Assembly (NCBI GenBank): GCA_023423535.1
Contig: JAFAFL010000095.1
Coordinates: forward strand, 155,316 to 219,315
DNA from: Pseudomonadota bacterium
GTDB taxonomy: Bacteria > Myxococcota > Myxococcia > Myxococcales > Myxococcaceae
Direction: 5' to 3'
DNA length: 64,000 nucleotides
Part shown: piece after piece, positions 46,942 through 58,103 of the stretch
How positions within the stretch are numbered: the first letter of the stretch is position 1
Layout: each line of letters opens with the position of its first letter
Position numbers and translations under genes: made by a program
Notes under the pieces: generated by a model
The model's input: the letters and a program-made list of their open reading frames with translations, nothing else
Told to the model about the DNA's origin: nothing
The model's database searches: none

Positions 46942-48741
46942 GTGGCGAAATCGGTGCTCAGGACGCTGACCGTGGGCCTCGTGCTGGCCCTGCTCTCCGT
47001 GATCGCGGTGAGCGTGACGGCGGCAGTCTTCGTGCACCGCGAGGCCGTGCAGAGGGAGCGGGAGGTGCTGCGCCGGGTCACCCTGCTGGTGGATGCGCAG
47101 AGGCTGGCGACCCTCGCCGAGCGGCGCACCAGCCACTCGAGGCTGCTGCTCTTGACCGGCAGCCCCGCTGCGCGCGCCATCCGCGAGGCCGCGCGCCGTC
47201 AGTCCGACCAGACGATGGATCGCATGGAGGCGATGACCGTCACGCCCGAGGCGCTCGCACAGCTGGAGCGCCTCCGCCGGCTGCACGACGACGTCGCCCG
47301 CGCGATGGACGGGGTGCTGCGCCTGCGAAGCGAGGGCGTGGACCAGGCGGAGCTGCTCGCGCGGATGGAGGCGGACGTGATGCCGCTGCGCGCAGAGCTC
47401 GACACAGAGTTGGAGCGGCACATCGCCTTTCGCGAGGCGCAGCTGCGCGAGGAGATCGCCGCGGTCGAGGAGGGCCGGCAGCTCCCGTTCACGCTGCTGG
47501 TGGCAGTGGTGCCCAGCGCCCTCGCGGTGGCGGGCCTGCTGGCGTGGCGGCTGGTGCGCACGCTGCGCCGGACCCTGGGCCTCGAGGCCGCGCTGCGGGA
47601 GAGCGAGGAGCGCTTCCGGACCCTCGCCGACAACATGTCTCAGCTCGCCTGGATGGCCGACGAGAGCGGCTCCATCTTCTGGTACAACCGCCGCTGGTAC
47701 GAGTTCACCGGCACCACGCTCGAGCAGATGAAGGGCTGGGGCTGGCGAAGGGTGCACGACCCGAAAGAGCTGCCCCGGGTGGAGGCCCGCTTCCGCGCCG
47801 CCATCGCCTCGGGTGAGCCCTGGGAGGACACCTTCCCGCTGCGCCGGCACGACGGTCAGCTCCGCTGGCACCTCTCCCGCGCCATGCCCGCGCGCGACTC
47901 GAGGGGGCGCGTCGTCCGCTGGTTCGGCACGAACACCGACATCGAGCAGCAGCGCCAGCAGGCAGCGGCGCTGCAGAGCGCGGTGGAGGTGCGCGACGTG
48001 TTTCTCGGGGTGGCGGCGCACGAGCTGAAGACGCCGTTGACGAGCCTCGGGCTGCGGCTGGCGCACCTGCGACAGAGCCTCGAAGGGGAGGCGAGCCCAG
48101 ACGCGCGCGAGCGGGCGCTGCGGAGCCTCGACGTGGCGCAGTCGCAGGCGCAGCGCCTGATGACCCTCGTGCACACGCTGCTCGATGTGACGCGCCTGCA
48201 GGCGGACGAGGTGACGCTCACCCGCGAAGACCTCGAGGTCTCGCGCCTCGTGGAGGACACGGTGGAGAAGGTGCGCGCCCACGCGGAGCGCGCCGGCTCG
48301 CCGCTGAGGGTGGAACTCGAAGAGGGCCTCTGGGTGCACGCGGACGCCGTGCGGCTTCGTCAGGTGCTGATGAACCTGCTCTCCAACGCGATGAAGTTCG
48401 GCGCCGGCCGGCCCATCGCCGTGAGCACCCGCGCGCACGAGGGAAGCGCGCTCGTCACCGTGAGCGACGAGGGCATCGGCATGGACGAGGAGACCCGCCG
48501 CCGGCTCTTCACCCGCTTCGAACGCGGCGTGTCCGACCGGCACTACGGAGGCCTCGGGCTGGGGCTCTTCGTCAGCCGGCAGTGGGTGGAGGCGATGGGC
48601 GGCCACATCCTCGTCGAGAGCGAGCCGGGGAGGGGCTCGACCTTCACCGTGTCACTGCCTCAGTCCACCGGGGCACGCTCGGAGCCGGAGTCGACGCACT
48701 CACGCGCGACGGATGCCGAGGAGTGGCCGCACTCGCCCTGA
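46942..48741 (+). CDS. PAS-domain sensor histidine kinase
   Basis: 599 residues from a GTG at 46942 (GAGGAGGA upstream), 15 bases after tamB. Two transmembrane segments (about 9-31 and 177-195) bracket a helical periplasmic sensor (CHASE3-like). A PAS domain follows (about 220-335: FRTLADNMSQLAWMADESG, FWYNRRWYEFTG). HisKA with His360 in VAAHELKTPLTS; HATPase_c with NLLSNAMKFG, SDEGIGMDEET and GLGLGLFVSRQ. Kinase of a two-component system. Its place behind tamAB suggests envelope sensing, but that is inference. Confidence 0.92.
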   Translation: MAKSVLRTLTVGLVLALLSVIAVSVTAAVFVHREAVQREREVLRRVTLLVDAQRLATLAERRTSHSRLLLLTGSPAARAIREAARRQSDQTMDRMEAMTVTPEALAQLERLRRLHDDVARAMDGVLRLRSEGVDQAELLARMEADVMPLRAELDTELERHIAFREAQLREEIAAVEEGRQLPFTLLVAVVPSALAVAGLLAWRLVRTLRRTLGLEAALRESEERFRTLADNMSQLAWMADESGSIFWYNRRWYEFTGTTLEQMKGWGWRRVHDPKELPRVEARFRAAIASGEPWEDTFPLRRHDGQLRWHLSRAMPARDSRGRVVRWFGTNTDIEQQRQQAAALQSAVEVRDVFLGVAAHELKTPLTSLGLRLAHLRQSLEGEASPDARERALRSLDVAQSQAQRLMTLVHTLLDVTRLQADEVTLTREDLEVSRLVEDTVEKVRAHAERAGSPLRVELEEGLWVHADAVRLRQVLMNLLSNAMKFGAGRPIAVSTRAHEGSALVTVSDEGIGMDEETRRRLFTRFERGVSDRHYGGLGLGLFVSRQWVEAMGGHILVESEPGRGSTFTVSLPQSTGARSEPESTHSRATDAEEWPHSP

Positions 48742-48749
48742 CCTCGTGG

Positions 48750-50069
48750 CTACGGCTTCTGCGAGAACGCGCCGTCGCACAGGGTACCCAGCGGCATCCC
48801 GCCATAGGGCCCGTTGGCGCCATAGATCTGCGACACGTGGCCGTGCAGGTCGAGCAGCGTCAGCGCGCGCTTCGCGTCACCGCTCACCCACTCGGCTGCG
48901 TTCTTCTCGCGGTCGATCTTCAGCCGGCCGTCCGCGGCGCGGAAGATGTCCCCCGCCCGGTCGCGCGCGAGCGCCTTCGCCGGCCAGGCCCGCAGCGCGC
49001 CCGGCTCGCCGAGATACACGCGGAAGTCCTCGTTGCCCTCCGGCAGCCGCGCCTGGTCCGCGAGGAACCAGTTGCCTTCGTCGTCTCGCGCCAGCGCGTG
49101 CGCCTGCCGCTGCCAGCGCACGTCGTAGAGCTTCGCCGCCGCGAGGAGCTTCTTCGCCTGCGCCGCCGGCACCGGCTGCAGCGTGTGCTCCGCGCGGTCG
49201 CAGCTGACCTTGTACTGGCCCTCGCGCATGTCGAAGTGGCCCATCGACTGGCGCCGTCCGCGCGGCTCCCAGAAGCTGAAGCTGTAGGCGATCTGGCCCT
49301 CGCTGCCGCCGCCAATGACGCGCTGCAGGTAGAGGGCCTTCGCATCGCCGGCGAAGTGCGGCCCGTAGATGGAGAAGGGCGTCACCGCCACATAGCGGCC
49401 CTTGCCGTCGGTCAGCAGCACCAGCTTCGAGCGGTCCACCTTTTCCGTGTAGGGCACGTCGGCGTACGGGGGCGGGAGAGCCGGAGGCGTCCCGACCGGC
49501 GCCACTGACGTCGTCGCTGCCGAGGCAGTCGAGGCCGTGGAACCGCTTCCCACCGCCGCGGCCGCGATCGTCGTCCCGCCCTGACCCGCGAGCGAGGGCG
49601 CGCGCTTCATGTCGCGCAGGAGCTCGTTCGCCATCGCCGGGAGCTTGTCGAGCAGCGCATCCACGCTGCCCTGCTCGCGCGCCGACGCGTGTGCCACGAC
49701 CTGCGCGGTCTTCGCGTCCATGCGCTGCACCTGGAGCAGCCAGCTCTGGCCGAGCCGCGACACGGTGCCCGTCACCACCTGCTCCACGTCGAGCACGCCG
49801 GCGAGCTCGGTGAGGCAGGCCTCCTTCGCGCAGCCAATGAGCTCACGCTGCCGCTCGAGGCTGACGAGCGCGGTGACCTGCTGCGCGGTGATGAGCTCCG
49901 CGCGCTCGAGCTTGCGCAGCTCCGCGGTGAGCGCCTCGCCGACGGAGACTGCGGTCTGCGAGGAGACGCCTTCGCCCTCGTTGAGGGGCATCACGGCGAC
50001 GCGGGGGGGAGCGCTCTGCGCGAGGAGCGCGGTGGCGAGAAGGGCGGCGGCAGCGGAGGGGGAGAGCAC
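48750..50069 (-). CDS. CsgG/TolB-like N-terminal domain protein, exported
   Basis: 439 residues from a GTG at 50069. Signal peptide (AALLATALLAQSA). Residues 22-150 resemble the CsgG/FlgT-type domain that begins RVAVMPLNEGEGVSSQTAVSVGEAL and has C-AKEA-C then GVLDVEQVVTGTV. A Ser/Thr/Ala linker (about 165-200) leads to a 230-residue C-terminal domain (TEKVDRSKLVLLTDGKGRY, SFWEPRGRRQSMGHFD) with no known family. Periplasmic or surface protein of unknown role. Converges with the PAS kinase, 8 bases apart. Confidence 0.8.
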   Translation of the reverse strand: MLSPSAAAALLATALLAQSAPPRVAVMPLNEGEGVSSQTAVSVGEALTAELRKLERAELITAQQVTALVSLERQRELIGCAKEACLTELAGVLDVEQVVTGTVSRLGQSWLLQVQRMDAKTAQVVAHASAREQGSVDALLDKLPAMANELLRDMKRAPSLAGQGGTTIAAAAVGSGSTASTASAATTSVAPVGTPPALPPPYADVPYTEKVDRSKLVLLTDGKGRYVAVTPFSIYGPHFAGDAKALYLQRVIGGGSEGQIAYSFSFWEPRGRRQSMGHFDMREGQYKVSCDRAEHTLQPVPAAQAKKLLAAAKLYDVRWQRQAHALARDDEGNWFLADQARLPEGNEDFRVYLGEPGALRAWPAKALARDRAGDIFRAADGRLKIDREKNAAEWVSGDAKRALTLLDLHGHVSQIYGANGPYGGMPLGTLCDGAFSQKP

Positions 50070-50099
50070 GCCGCCGTTCTACTACGAGCGCGGGGGCGA

Positions 50100-50639
50100 C
50101 TACCGGGCGCCGGCGGGGGCGGGCGCGAACGGGTCGTAGGCCACGTTGGCCTTGCTGCGGAAGCAGGCCTTGATGTCCACGGTCCAGGGCACGTCCGGCA
50201 GCTCACCGGCCAGCCGCGTCACCACCGGCAGCTCGCCGCCGGCGAAGAGCGAGGTCAGCTCCTGCTGCGTCGGCGGCAGCAGCACCGCCTGCGTCCCGTT
50301 CACGCTGAGGTCGCCGAGGTCCGCGATGACCACCGCCGCGCCCTCGGGGTCCGCCACGATGCTCGCCGCGGTGAGGAAGCCGAGGCTGTCGATGCCCTGC
50401 GCGTTGAGCTCGATGCGGACGAGCTCCACCTCCGCGCCGGCGTTGCCGCCCTCCGGCACCGGCAGCGGGGGCAGGCCCCACAGGCCGCTGAACTCGGCCT
50501 CGGGCGGCAGGTCCGGCGGCGCGGCGGGGACCTCCTTGCGGTCCATGTTCTGGCACCACTCGGGCAGCGCGAGGTCCGCCTCCAGCAGTGGACCACAGGA
50601 GAACGGAACGGCGGCGAGGGCGGCGAAGACGAGCTTCAT
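50100..50639 (-). CDS. Small lipoprotein, unknown function
   Basis: 179 residues from the ATG at 50639 (AAAGGACCCGACC upstream). Signal MKLVFAALAAVPFSC; the Cys15 lipobox is weak (PFSC). Residues 70-150 form an alternating hydrophobic beta region (EVELVRIELNAQGIDSLGFL). Contains only a few Cys. No family recognised. It ends 30 bases before the CsgG-like gene and starts 41 bases after the next beta-barrel gene, so the three may form an operon. Confidence 0.75.
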   Translation of the reverse strand: MKLVFAALAAVPFSCGPLLEADLALPEWCQNMDRKEVPAAPPDLPPEAEFSGLWGLPPLPVPEGGNAGAEVELVRIELNAQGIDSLGFLTAASIVADPEGAAVVIADLGDLSVNGTQAVLLPPTQQELTSLFAGGELPVVTRLAGELPDVPWTVDIKACFRSKANVAYDPFAPAPAGAR

Positions 50640-50680
50640 GGTCGGGTCCTTTGAGGTGCGACGAAGTCGATGCAGCGAGG

Positions 50681-51274
50681 TCAGTGAACGAAGAAGGTGA
50701 AGCCCACCTGCACCGACGGGCTGGTGAGGCCGAGCACGGTGGTCTCGGAGCCGAGCTCCGCGCCGGGGATCATCTCCTTCGCCGCGGCCTGCACCGCGGG
50801 CAGCCGCACGCGCACCTTCGACATGCCGGCGCGGACGAAGAAGGAGGTCGCGTTCGCGCGGCCGACTTCGAGGCCCACGTGCGCGGAGGCGAAGTCGTAC
50901 TGCACGCGCGAGAGCAGCGTGGCCGCGGGACCCTCGAGGTTCGCGGCGAGCCGCACCAGCCCGTTGGCGTCGCCCTCGGTGAAGTGCCCCGCGTGCGCGG
51001 AGAGCGTGGGCCGCACGAAGCTCTGGAAGGGGACGAAGACGATGCCGCCGCGGACGCCGGCAGCGAAGCCGTCGCTCGCACCGCCGATTTGAAAGCGGAG
51101 CGCGGGCACCGGGCGCAGCACCACCGAGCCACCGAGGCCCTCGGGCACGCCGGCCTCGAACGCGAAGCCGACCTTGCGGTGGGACAGCGACACACCCTGC
51201 GGCGCGGGAGCAACCGGTGCGGAGGGGGCGACGGGCGCGGCGGCGAGAAGGCTGACGAGCGTGGCGGTGATCAT
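50681..51274 (-). CDS. Predicted outer-membrane beta-barrel protein
   Basis: 197 residues from the ATG at 51274 (a TTG at 51292 is possible). Signal peptide to about residue 22, then amphipathic strands with the pattern of a small barrel (VGFAFEAGVPEGLGGSVVL, LSRVQYDFASAHVGLEV, ATSFFVRAGMSKVRVRL), ending VQVGFTFFVH. No enzyme motif. Probably structural or a porin-like barrel. First gene of a three-gene minus-strand group with the lipoprotein and the CsgG-like protein. Confidence 0.75.
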   Translation of the reverse strand: MITATLVSLLAAAPVAPSAPVAPAPQGVSLSHRKVGFAFEAGVPEGLGGSVVLRPVPALRFQIGGASDGFAAGVRGGIVFVPFQSFVRPTLSAHAGHFTEGDANGLVRLAANLEGPAATLLSRVQYDFASAHVGLEVGRANATSFFVRAGMSKVRVRLPAVQAAAKEMIPGAELGSETTVLGLTSPSVQVGFTFFVH

Positions 51275-51360
51275 CGCCGCCGCGTTTTGCAACGGCGGGG
51301 CCGCGCACTTCGCCAGAGTGAGCCTGCCGCTTCGGAGGGCGAAAACTCCGGTGTCAAAGA

Positions 51361-51394
51361 AAAGGGCCGGGTTGGGAGCGACCCCACCCGGCCC
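51361..51394 (-). terminator. Intrinsic terminator of the aceBA operon
   Basis: GGGCCGGGT (51364-51372) pairs with ACCCGGCCC (51386-51394), with three more G-C pairs inside a mismatch. On the minus strand the stem is followed by TTTTCTTT (plus strand 51356-51363), the best T-run in the window. It lies 57 bases past the aceA stop. Confidence 0.85.
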
Positions 51395-51450
51395 TGCGCG
51401 GCTCAGCTCGGCTCAGCGCGCTTCAGTGACTGCGCGCGTGTACGCGGCTG

Positions 51451-52731
<1,281 letters not shown>

Positions 52732-52778
52732 GCTCTTCTCCTTGTGAACCGGTGAGGCGGGTTGGGTGAGGAAGAAAG

Positions 52779-54395
<1,617 letters not shown>

Positions 54396-54731
54396 CTGAC
54401 GCTCCGCGTTACGACGTGCCGACAATGTATGGGCATTGAAGCTGTAAACGACAACTTCGACCTTGGATGAGAGGAAGAACACCCCTTTTGCCGCAGTCCG
54501 TCAACATTCGGACGGGCCGTCGTTTGTAAAATTGTTGATGCCGCTGGTGCTGCAGGTGACGGAAGTCCGCGCCGGATCTGGGGAATCAGGCGCGGGCTGC
54601 AGGGTGTGCACGCAGCGCGCGGATGCACGGGGGCCTTCACCCTGTGAACGATGGTGGCGTTCGGAATCGGGAGTTCGGGCAGAGTCCCGCGCATGAAAGC
54701 GCACAGGCCTTCGCCGGAAGGGGAGTCGTGA
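54396..54731 (-). promoter_or_regulatory. Intergenic control region of aceBA
   Basis: 336 bases without a supported gene, AT-richer than its surroundings, between the aceB start and the divergent methyltransferase start. On the minus strand TTGACG (plus 54499-54504) could serve as a -35 box; it overlaps an inverted repeat GTCCG-n8-CGGAC (54496-54513), a possible operator. A second feature is the related sequence TGTAAACGAC (plus, about 54443-54452) and TACAAACGAC (minus), which also face each other. The -10 box is not clear. Confidence 0.35.
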
Positions 54732-55514
54732 ATGGACTGGAGTGATGGCGACTACGAGCTGACCGCGAAGGCCCTCGAGCCGGTGGCGGAGCGGGTGGTG
54801 AAGGGGCTCGAGCTGCGGGGCGGGATGCGGGTGCTCGATCTCGGATGCGGAACGGGCAACGCGTCGTTGGCCGCCGCGCGCGCGGGTGCGGAGGTCACCG
54901 CGGTGGAGCCCGCGTGGCGACTGCGCGAGGTCGCAGCAGCGCGCGCTGCCGCCGAAGGACTTGAACAGCAGCTGTCGGTGCTGATGGGCGAGGCCGCGTC
55001 GATCCCCGCCCCGGACGGCACCTTCGACGTCGCGGTCTCGATCTTCGCGCTCATCTTCGCGCCCAACGCGGAGAGCGGCGCGCGCGAGCTCCTGCGCGTG
55101 ACGCGGCCGGGCGGTCGCATCGCCTTCACCTGCTGGATCCCGAGGGGCCCCATCGCCGAGGCAGGCCTCGTGCTGCGCAAGGCTGCCGCCCCTCCCGCGC
55201 CCGAAGGCCCCGCACCGAATCCCGCCGCGTGGGGAGATCCCGACTGGGTCACGGGCCTCTTCACGAGGCTCGGCGCCGCGAAGGTCGCGCACGAGGAGAC
55301 GGCGCTGCTCTTCGAGTCCCCTTCGCCTGAAGCCTGGTTCGAGGAGCAGGAGCAGCATCACCCCATCTGGCGCGGCATGCGCCGGATGCTCGATGCGCAG
55401 ACGTGGGAGGGCGTGCGGGTGAAAACCCTCGAGGCCCTGCGCGCCGGCAACGAAGCGTCCGACGGGACCTTCCGCTCGATGAGCCCGTACCTCATCTACA
55501 CCGTCACGCGCTGA
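54732..55514 (+). CDS. Class I SAM-dependent methyltransferase
   Basis: 260 residues; GGAAGGGGAG upstream of the ATG. SAM-binding motif I VLDLGCGTGNASLAAA, then AEVTAVEPAW (acidic end of strand 2) and the motif IV-V region DGTFDVAVSIFALIFAP, then PGGRIAFTCWIPRG. UbiE/Methyltransf_11-like. Substrate unknown. Stands alone and is divergent from aceB. Confidence 0.88.
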   Translation: MDWSDGDYELTAKALEPVAERVVKGLELRGGMRVLDLGCGTGNASLAAARAGAEVTAVEPAWRLREVAAARAAAEGLEQQLSVLMGEAASIPAPDGTFDVAVSIFALIFAPNAESGARELLRVTRPGGRIAFTCWIPRGPIAEAGLVLRKAAAPPAPEGPAPNPAAWGDPDWVTGLFTRLGAAKVAHEETALLFESPSPEAWFEEQEQHHPIWRGMRRMLDAQTWEGVRVKTLEALRAGNEASDGTFRSMSPYLIYTVTR

Positions 55515-55543
55515 GTCCCGGGCCTGCGGTAGCGTCCGCGGAC

Positions 55544-56140
55544 ATGTACCTCCGCCCGCTGCTCGCAGTGGTCATTGCGCTCCTCTTCACCCTCACCGCC
55601 ACCGGCTGCCGCCAGGCGCCGCCGGTGGAGGACACGCCCGACGCGGGCGCGCCGGAGTTTCCGGGAGGCGGCGGAGGCTCTCGCGAAGACGGAGGCGCGA
55701 GCACCGATGCAGGAACCGAAGCGGACGCCGGAATCGAATCAGACGCCGGCACCGCGCAGTGCGAGGACCCGCTCGCGAGCGCGCCAGCGGAGTGCGCGTA
55801 CATCGATCTGATGATGTGGCTCGTGCACTGCCCCGGCGAGGGCTGGTCCTATCCGCGCGAGTGGAGCGATCCCTCGAACATGGCCTGCCCGAAGTTCTAC
55901 GACGTGGGCGAGTCGCGCTGCGGAACGCTGGAGGACGTGCTCCGCGAAGAGGGCTGCGACCTCACCTGCATCCGGCGACCGGACAAGGCCGTCTCCTTCG
56001 TCCACTGCGGCGTGCGCAGCGACTTCGTCACCTTCGTGGACGTGAACGGGGACGAGACCGCCTGTCCCACCATGTACAAGTTCGACGACGGCTTCGCGGC
56101 CTCCTACGAGCAATGGCAGGCGGATCACCCGTGCCCGTAG
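55544..56140 (+). CDS. Cys-rich lipoprotein, unknown function
   Basis: 198 residues from the ATG at 55544. Signal with lipobox TATGC (Cys22), then a low-complexity Gly/Asp/Ala linker (about 30-70, DAGTEADAGIESDAGT) like those of myxobacterial surface lipoproteins, then a Cys-rich domain with ten cysteines (LVHCPGEGWSYP, CGTLEDVLREEGCDLTC, VHCGVRSDFVTFVDVNGDE). No family recognised. No Shine-Dalgarno sequence; TAGCGT at 55530-55535 lies 8 bases before the ATG, suggesting a leaderless transcript. Confidence 0.75.
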   Translation: MYLRPLLAVVIALLFTLTATGCRQAPPVEDTPDAGAPEFPGGGGGSREDGGASTDAGTEADAGIESDAGTAQCEDPLASAPAECAYIDLMMWLVHCPGEGWSYPREWSDPSNMACPKFYDVGESRCGTLEDVLREEGCDLTCIRRPDKAVSFVHCGVRSDFVTFVDVNGDETACPTMYKFDDGFAASYEQWQADHPCP

Positions 56141-56338
56141 TCGTCGCGCTGGGGTGCCTGCTCCTGGCGGGCGTCGCGGCGCTCAAACGCCTGCGTCTCG
56201 GCGCCGAACGAGAACCTGCTGCCGCGCTTCGGCGTGAAACCGCGCGTGCTTCGCGCAGTGCGCATCAGCGGCGAGAAGGCGGCGACCGTGTACCGCGTGC
56301 CCGTCGCACCGGAGCGCGTCGACCCGCCGAGGCCGTAG
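56131..56338 (+). pseudogene. Possible small lipoprotein gene with a one-base frameshift
   Basis: From the GTG at 56131 the frame encodes MPVVVALGCLLLAGVAAL, a signal-like start, then loses coding character. The +1-shifted frame from 56186 reads NACVSAPNENLLPRFGVKP and so on to TAG at 56336-56338, with normal G/C-rich third bases. Removing one A of the AAA at 56185-56187 joins them into a 68-residue protein with a lipobox-like ALNAC. Either a recent frameshift, a sequencing error or a real short gene of other structure. No family recognised. Confidence 0.4.
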
Positions 56339-56358
56339 CGAAGTGCACTGCTGCTGCG

Positions 56359-56811
56359 TCAGCGACGAGTGCAGTCCTCGGCAACGACGAACGGGCAGCC
56401 GCGGAATGCAGCGTCCTCCTCCACGAGCTGCGCGCACACGCTCTCGGTGACCTCGCGAGGACCGAAATCGTCCGCGCGGGTGTCGATGAGCTGCACGACC
56501 CGGCAGCCATCGTCAGATGGCTCGATGGCAAGGAGCCCGACGATCGGATCTCCCTCGATGGTCGTCCGCGTCGTCTCCAGCGTCGCGCGCTGGCACGCGC
56601 TCCAGGCGTCGAGGAGGCATCGGGCCGCCTGCTGTCCGGAGTCATCGCACTCGGTGCGTGGCGCGAGGCGGCCACAGTCTTCCGCGCCCTCGGACAGCTC
56701 TGCGCGGCGTGACTCCCAGGGGTCCACCACCGCGCAGCCGGTCTCCAGACCCACGAGCACGAAGACCATCGCGGGCAGGAAGACCACGGTGGGCAGCACG
56801 AGAGATCTCAT
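56359..56811 (-). CDS. Small lipoprotein, unknown function
   Basis: 150 residues. Signal MRSLVLPTVVFLPAMVFVLV, lipobox ETGC (Cys26). The mature part has eight cysteines and alternating charged stretches (LLAIEPSDDGCRVVQLIDTR). No family recognised. No Shine-Dalgarno sequence; TAGAGT (plus 56818-56823, read on the minus strand) sits 6 bases before the ATG, so likely leaderless. Confidence 0.72.
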   Translation of the reverse strand: MRSLVLPTVVFLPAMVFVLVGLETGCAVVDPWESRRAELSEGAEDCGRLAPRTECDDSGQQAARCLLDAWSACQRATLETTRTTIEGDPIVGLLAIEPSDDGCRVVQLIDTRADDFGPREVTESVCAQLVEEDAAFRGCPFVVAEDCTRR

Positions 56812-56835
56812 GCGCCCACTCTACCTGGACCCTGC

Positions 56836-57201
56836 CTACGACCTCGCCGCCGCCGCGCGCAGCTCGCGCTCGGCCTGCATCCAGTCGCTGATCTCGTGAC
56901 CGTGGGCGCCGCCGCGCGCGAGGAAGAGCTCGTAGGCGCGCTTCGCGATGAGCTCGTGCGGAACGTGCGCTGGGAGGGTGGTGGTGGCGGAGGTGGCCAC
57001 CGCGGCCTCGGTCTTCACCTCGGAAACGGAAGCGGGGACCGGAGCGGCCGCGGGCGCGGTCTCCAGGCTCTTCATCACCGACTTCACCGCGGGCGGGACC
57101 GACGGGATGACCGAAGGGGCCGGCGTGGAGGAGGTGACGGTGGCGCGACGGCTCGCGGCCTTCTTGGACGTGGTCGAGGTCGAGGGGGTCTTGCGGGCCA
57201 T
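56836..57201 (-). CDS. DUF2934 domain protein
   Basis: 121 residues; AGGAGGCAACAGCC upstream of the ATG. Residues 1-80 are Ala/Ser/Thr/Val-rich and disordered. Residues 83-115 match the short DUF2934 motif: IAKRAYELFLARGGAHGHEI then DWMQAEREL. DUF2934 is found in many proteobacterial and myxobacterial proteins and has no known function. Cytoplasmic. Lies 98 bases downstream of the trypsin-like gene. Confidence 0.87.
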   Translation of the reverse strand: MARKTPSTSTTSKKAASRRATVTSSTPAPSVIPSVPPAVKSVMKSLETAPAAAPVPASVSEVKTEAAVATSATTTLPAHVPHELIAKRAYELFLARGGAHGHEISDWMQAERELRAAAARS

Positions 57202-57299
57202 GGCTGTTGCCTCCTGTAGCGGTGGGACTTCGGGCCCTCCTCTACGTGACCGGACCGATCCCGCAAATTTCGCGCCCCTCTTTGCCCTCGGGTGCGTCC

Positions 57300-57989
57300 C
57301 TACTGTGGGGAAAGCAACTCGAGCATCGCCGGGACGCCGTGGGTGGGCGCCGCAATGCTGCAGCGCGCGCCGCCGTGCACGAGCCCCACCACGCGCAGGT
57401 CGCCGTCCACCACCGGCGCGCCCGAGTCACCCGGAACGCCTCGCAGCGAGGTGTGCAGCGCGCGCGGGACACCAGGCAGCGAAGGACACGGCGCGAGCCG
57501 CTCCACCATGATCGCCTGCAGCGTCGCCCCGCGATCGAAGCGGCCGGCGAAGTACGCGGCGGAGCCCTCATCCGGCAGCTCGTCGCTGAACGAGAGCCCA
57601 TCGATCGCGACCGGCGACTCGAGGAAGAGCACCGCCACATCGGCCTCGCGATCCACGTGTGCGACGACGCCCATCGCCGGCGTGCCGTCGTGCAGCGCGA
57701 GCGGCACCGCGTCCTCGTGCTCCATCAGGCAGTGCGCGGCGGTGACCACGTGCACGCCGCCCGTCGCCACCACGCCCGCGCAGCGCCCGCCCACCGTCAC
57801 CGTTGCGCGCGCCAGCGCGGCCGCGGTCTCGTCGAACGCCTCGGCCCCTCCCGTCCCCGCGCGATCGAAGACGCCGATGCCCTCCGAGCCGGCGCCGCCC
57901 GTTCCCTCCGGCTGCGCCTCCACCCTCGAGCAGCCCCACAGCCCCGCCACCGCCAAGCCCACCACCAGCACCCCGAGCCGTCGCGCCAT
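57300..57989 (-). CDS. Trypsin-like serine protease lipoprotein
   Basis: 229 residues. Lipobox LWGC (Cys20), an Ala/Gly/Glu linker, then an S1-type chymotrypsin fold with the triad His86 (VVTAAHC), Asp117 (READVAV) and Ser189 (GVPGDSGAP). All three residues are present, so it is probably active outside the inner membrane. A conserved disulfide pair (Cys70-Cys87 region) is plausible. It starts 114 bases after the stop of the caspase-family gene on the same strand, and may be co-transcribed. Confidence 0.88.
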   Translation of the reverse strand: MARRLGVLVVGLAVAGLWGCSRVEAQPEGTGGAGSEGIGVFDRAGTGGAEAFDETAAALARATVTVGGRCAGVVATGGVHVVTAAHCLMEHEDAVPLALHDGTPAMGVVAHVDREADVAVLFLESPVAIDGLSFSDELPDEGSAAYFAGRFDRGATLQAIMVERLAPCPSLPGVPRALHTSLRGVPGDSGAPVVDGDLRVVGLVHGGARCSIAAPTHGVPAMLELLSPQ

Positions 57990-58103
57990 GTCGTGTCCCC
58001 CGACGGCTCAGGCTGCGCACGTCGCCGGAGACAGGCCGGAAGCCGCGGTCCTCCGTGCGAGGGGCAGGCAGGCTCGACGCGCCCGCTGCACCTCACGCAA
58101 CGC

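Noticed and set aside
43513..48606. Very long open frame (about 1,700 codons) on the minus strand opposite tamB and the PAS kinase
   Set aside because: It is the complement of two well-supported genes and consists of His/Arg/Leu/Ala-rich low-complexity sequence; a by-product of high GC at third positions. Similar long frames opposite the kinase (697-4131), the MMPL gene (23854-27453) and tamA (38132-42211) were rejected for the same reason.
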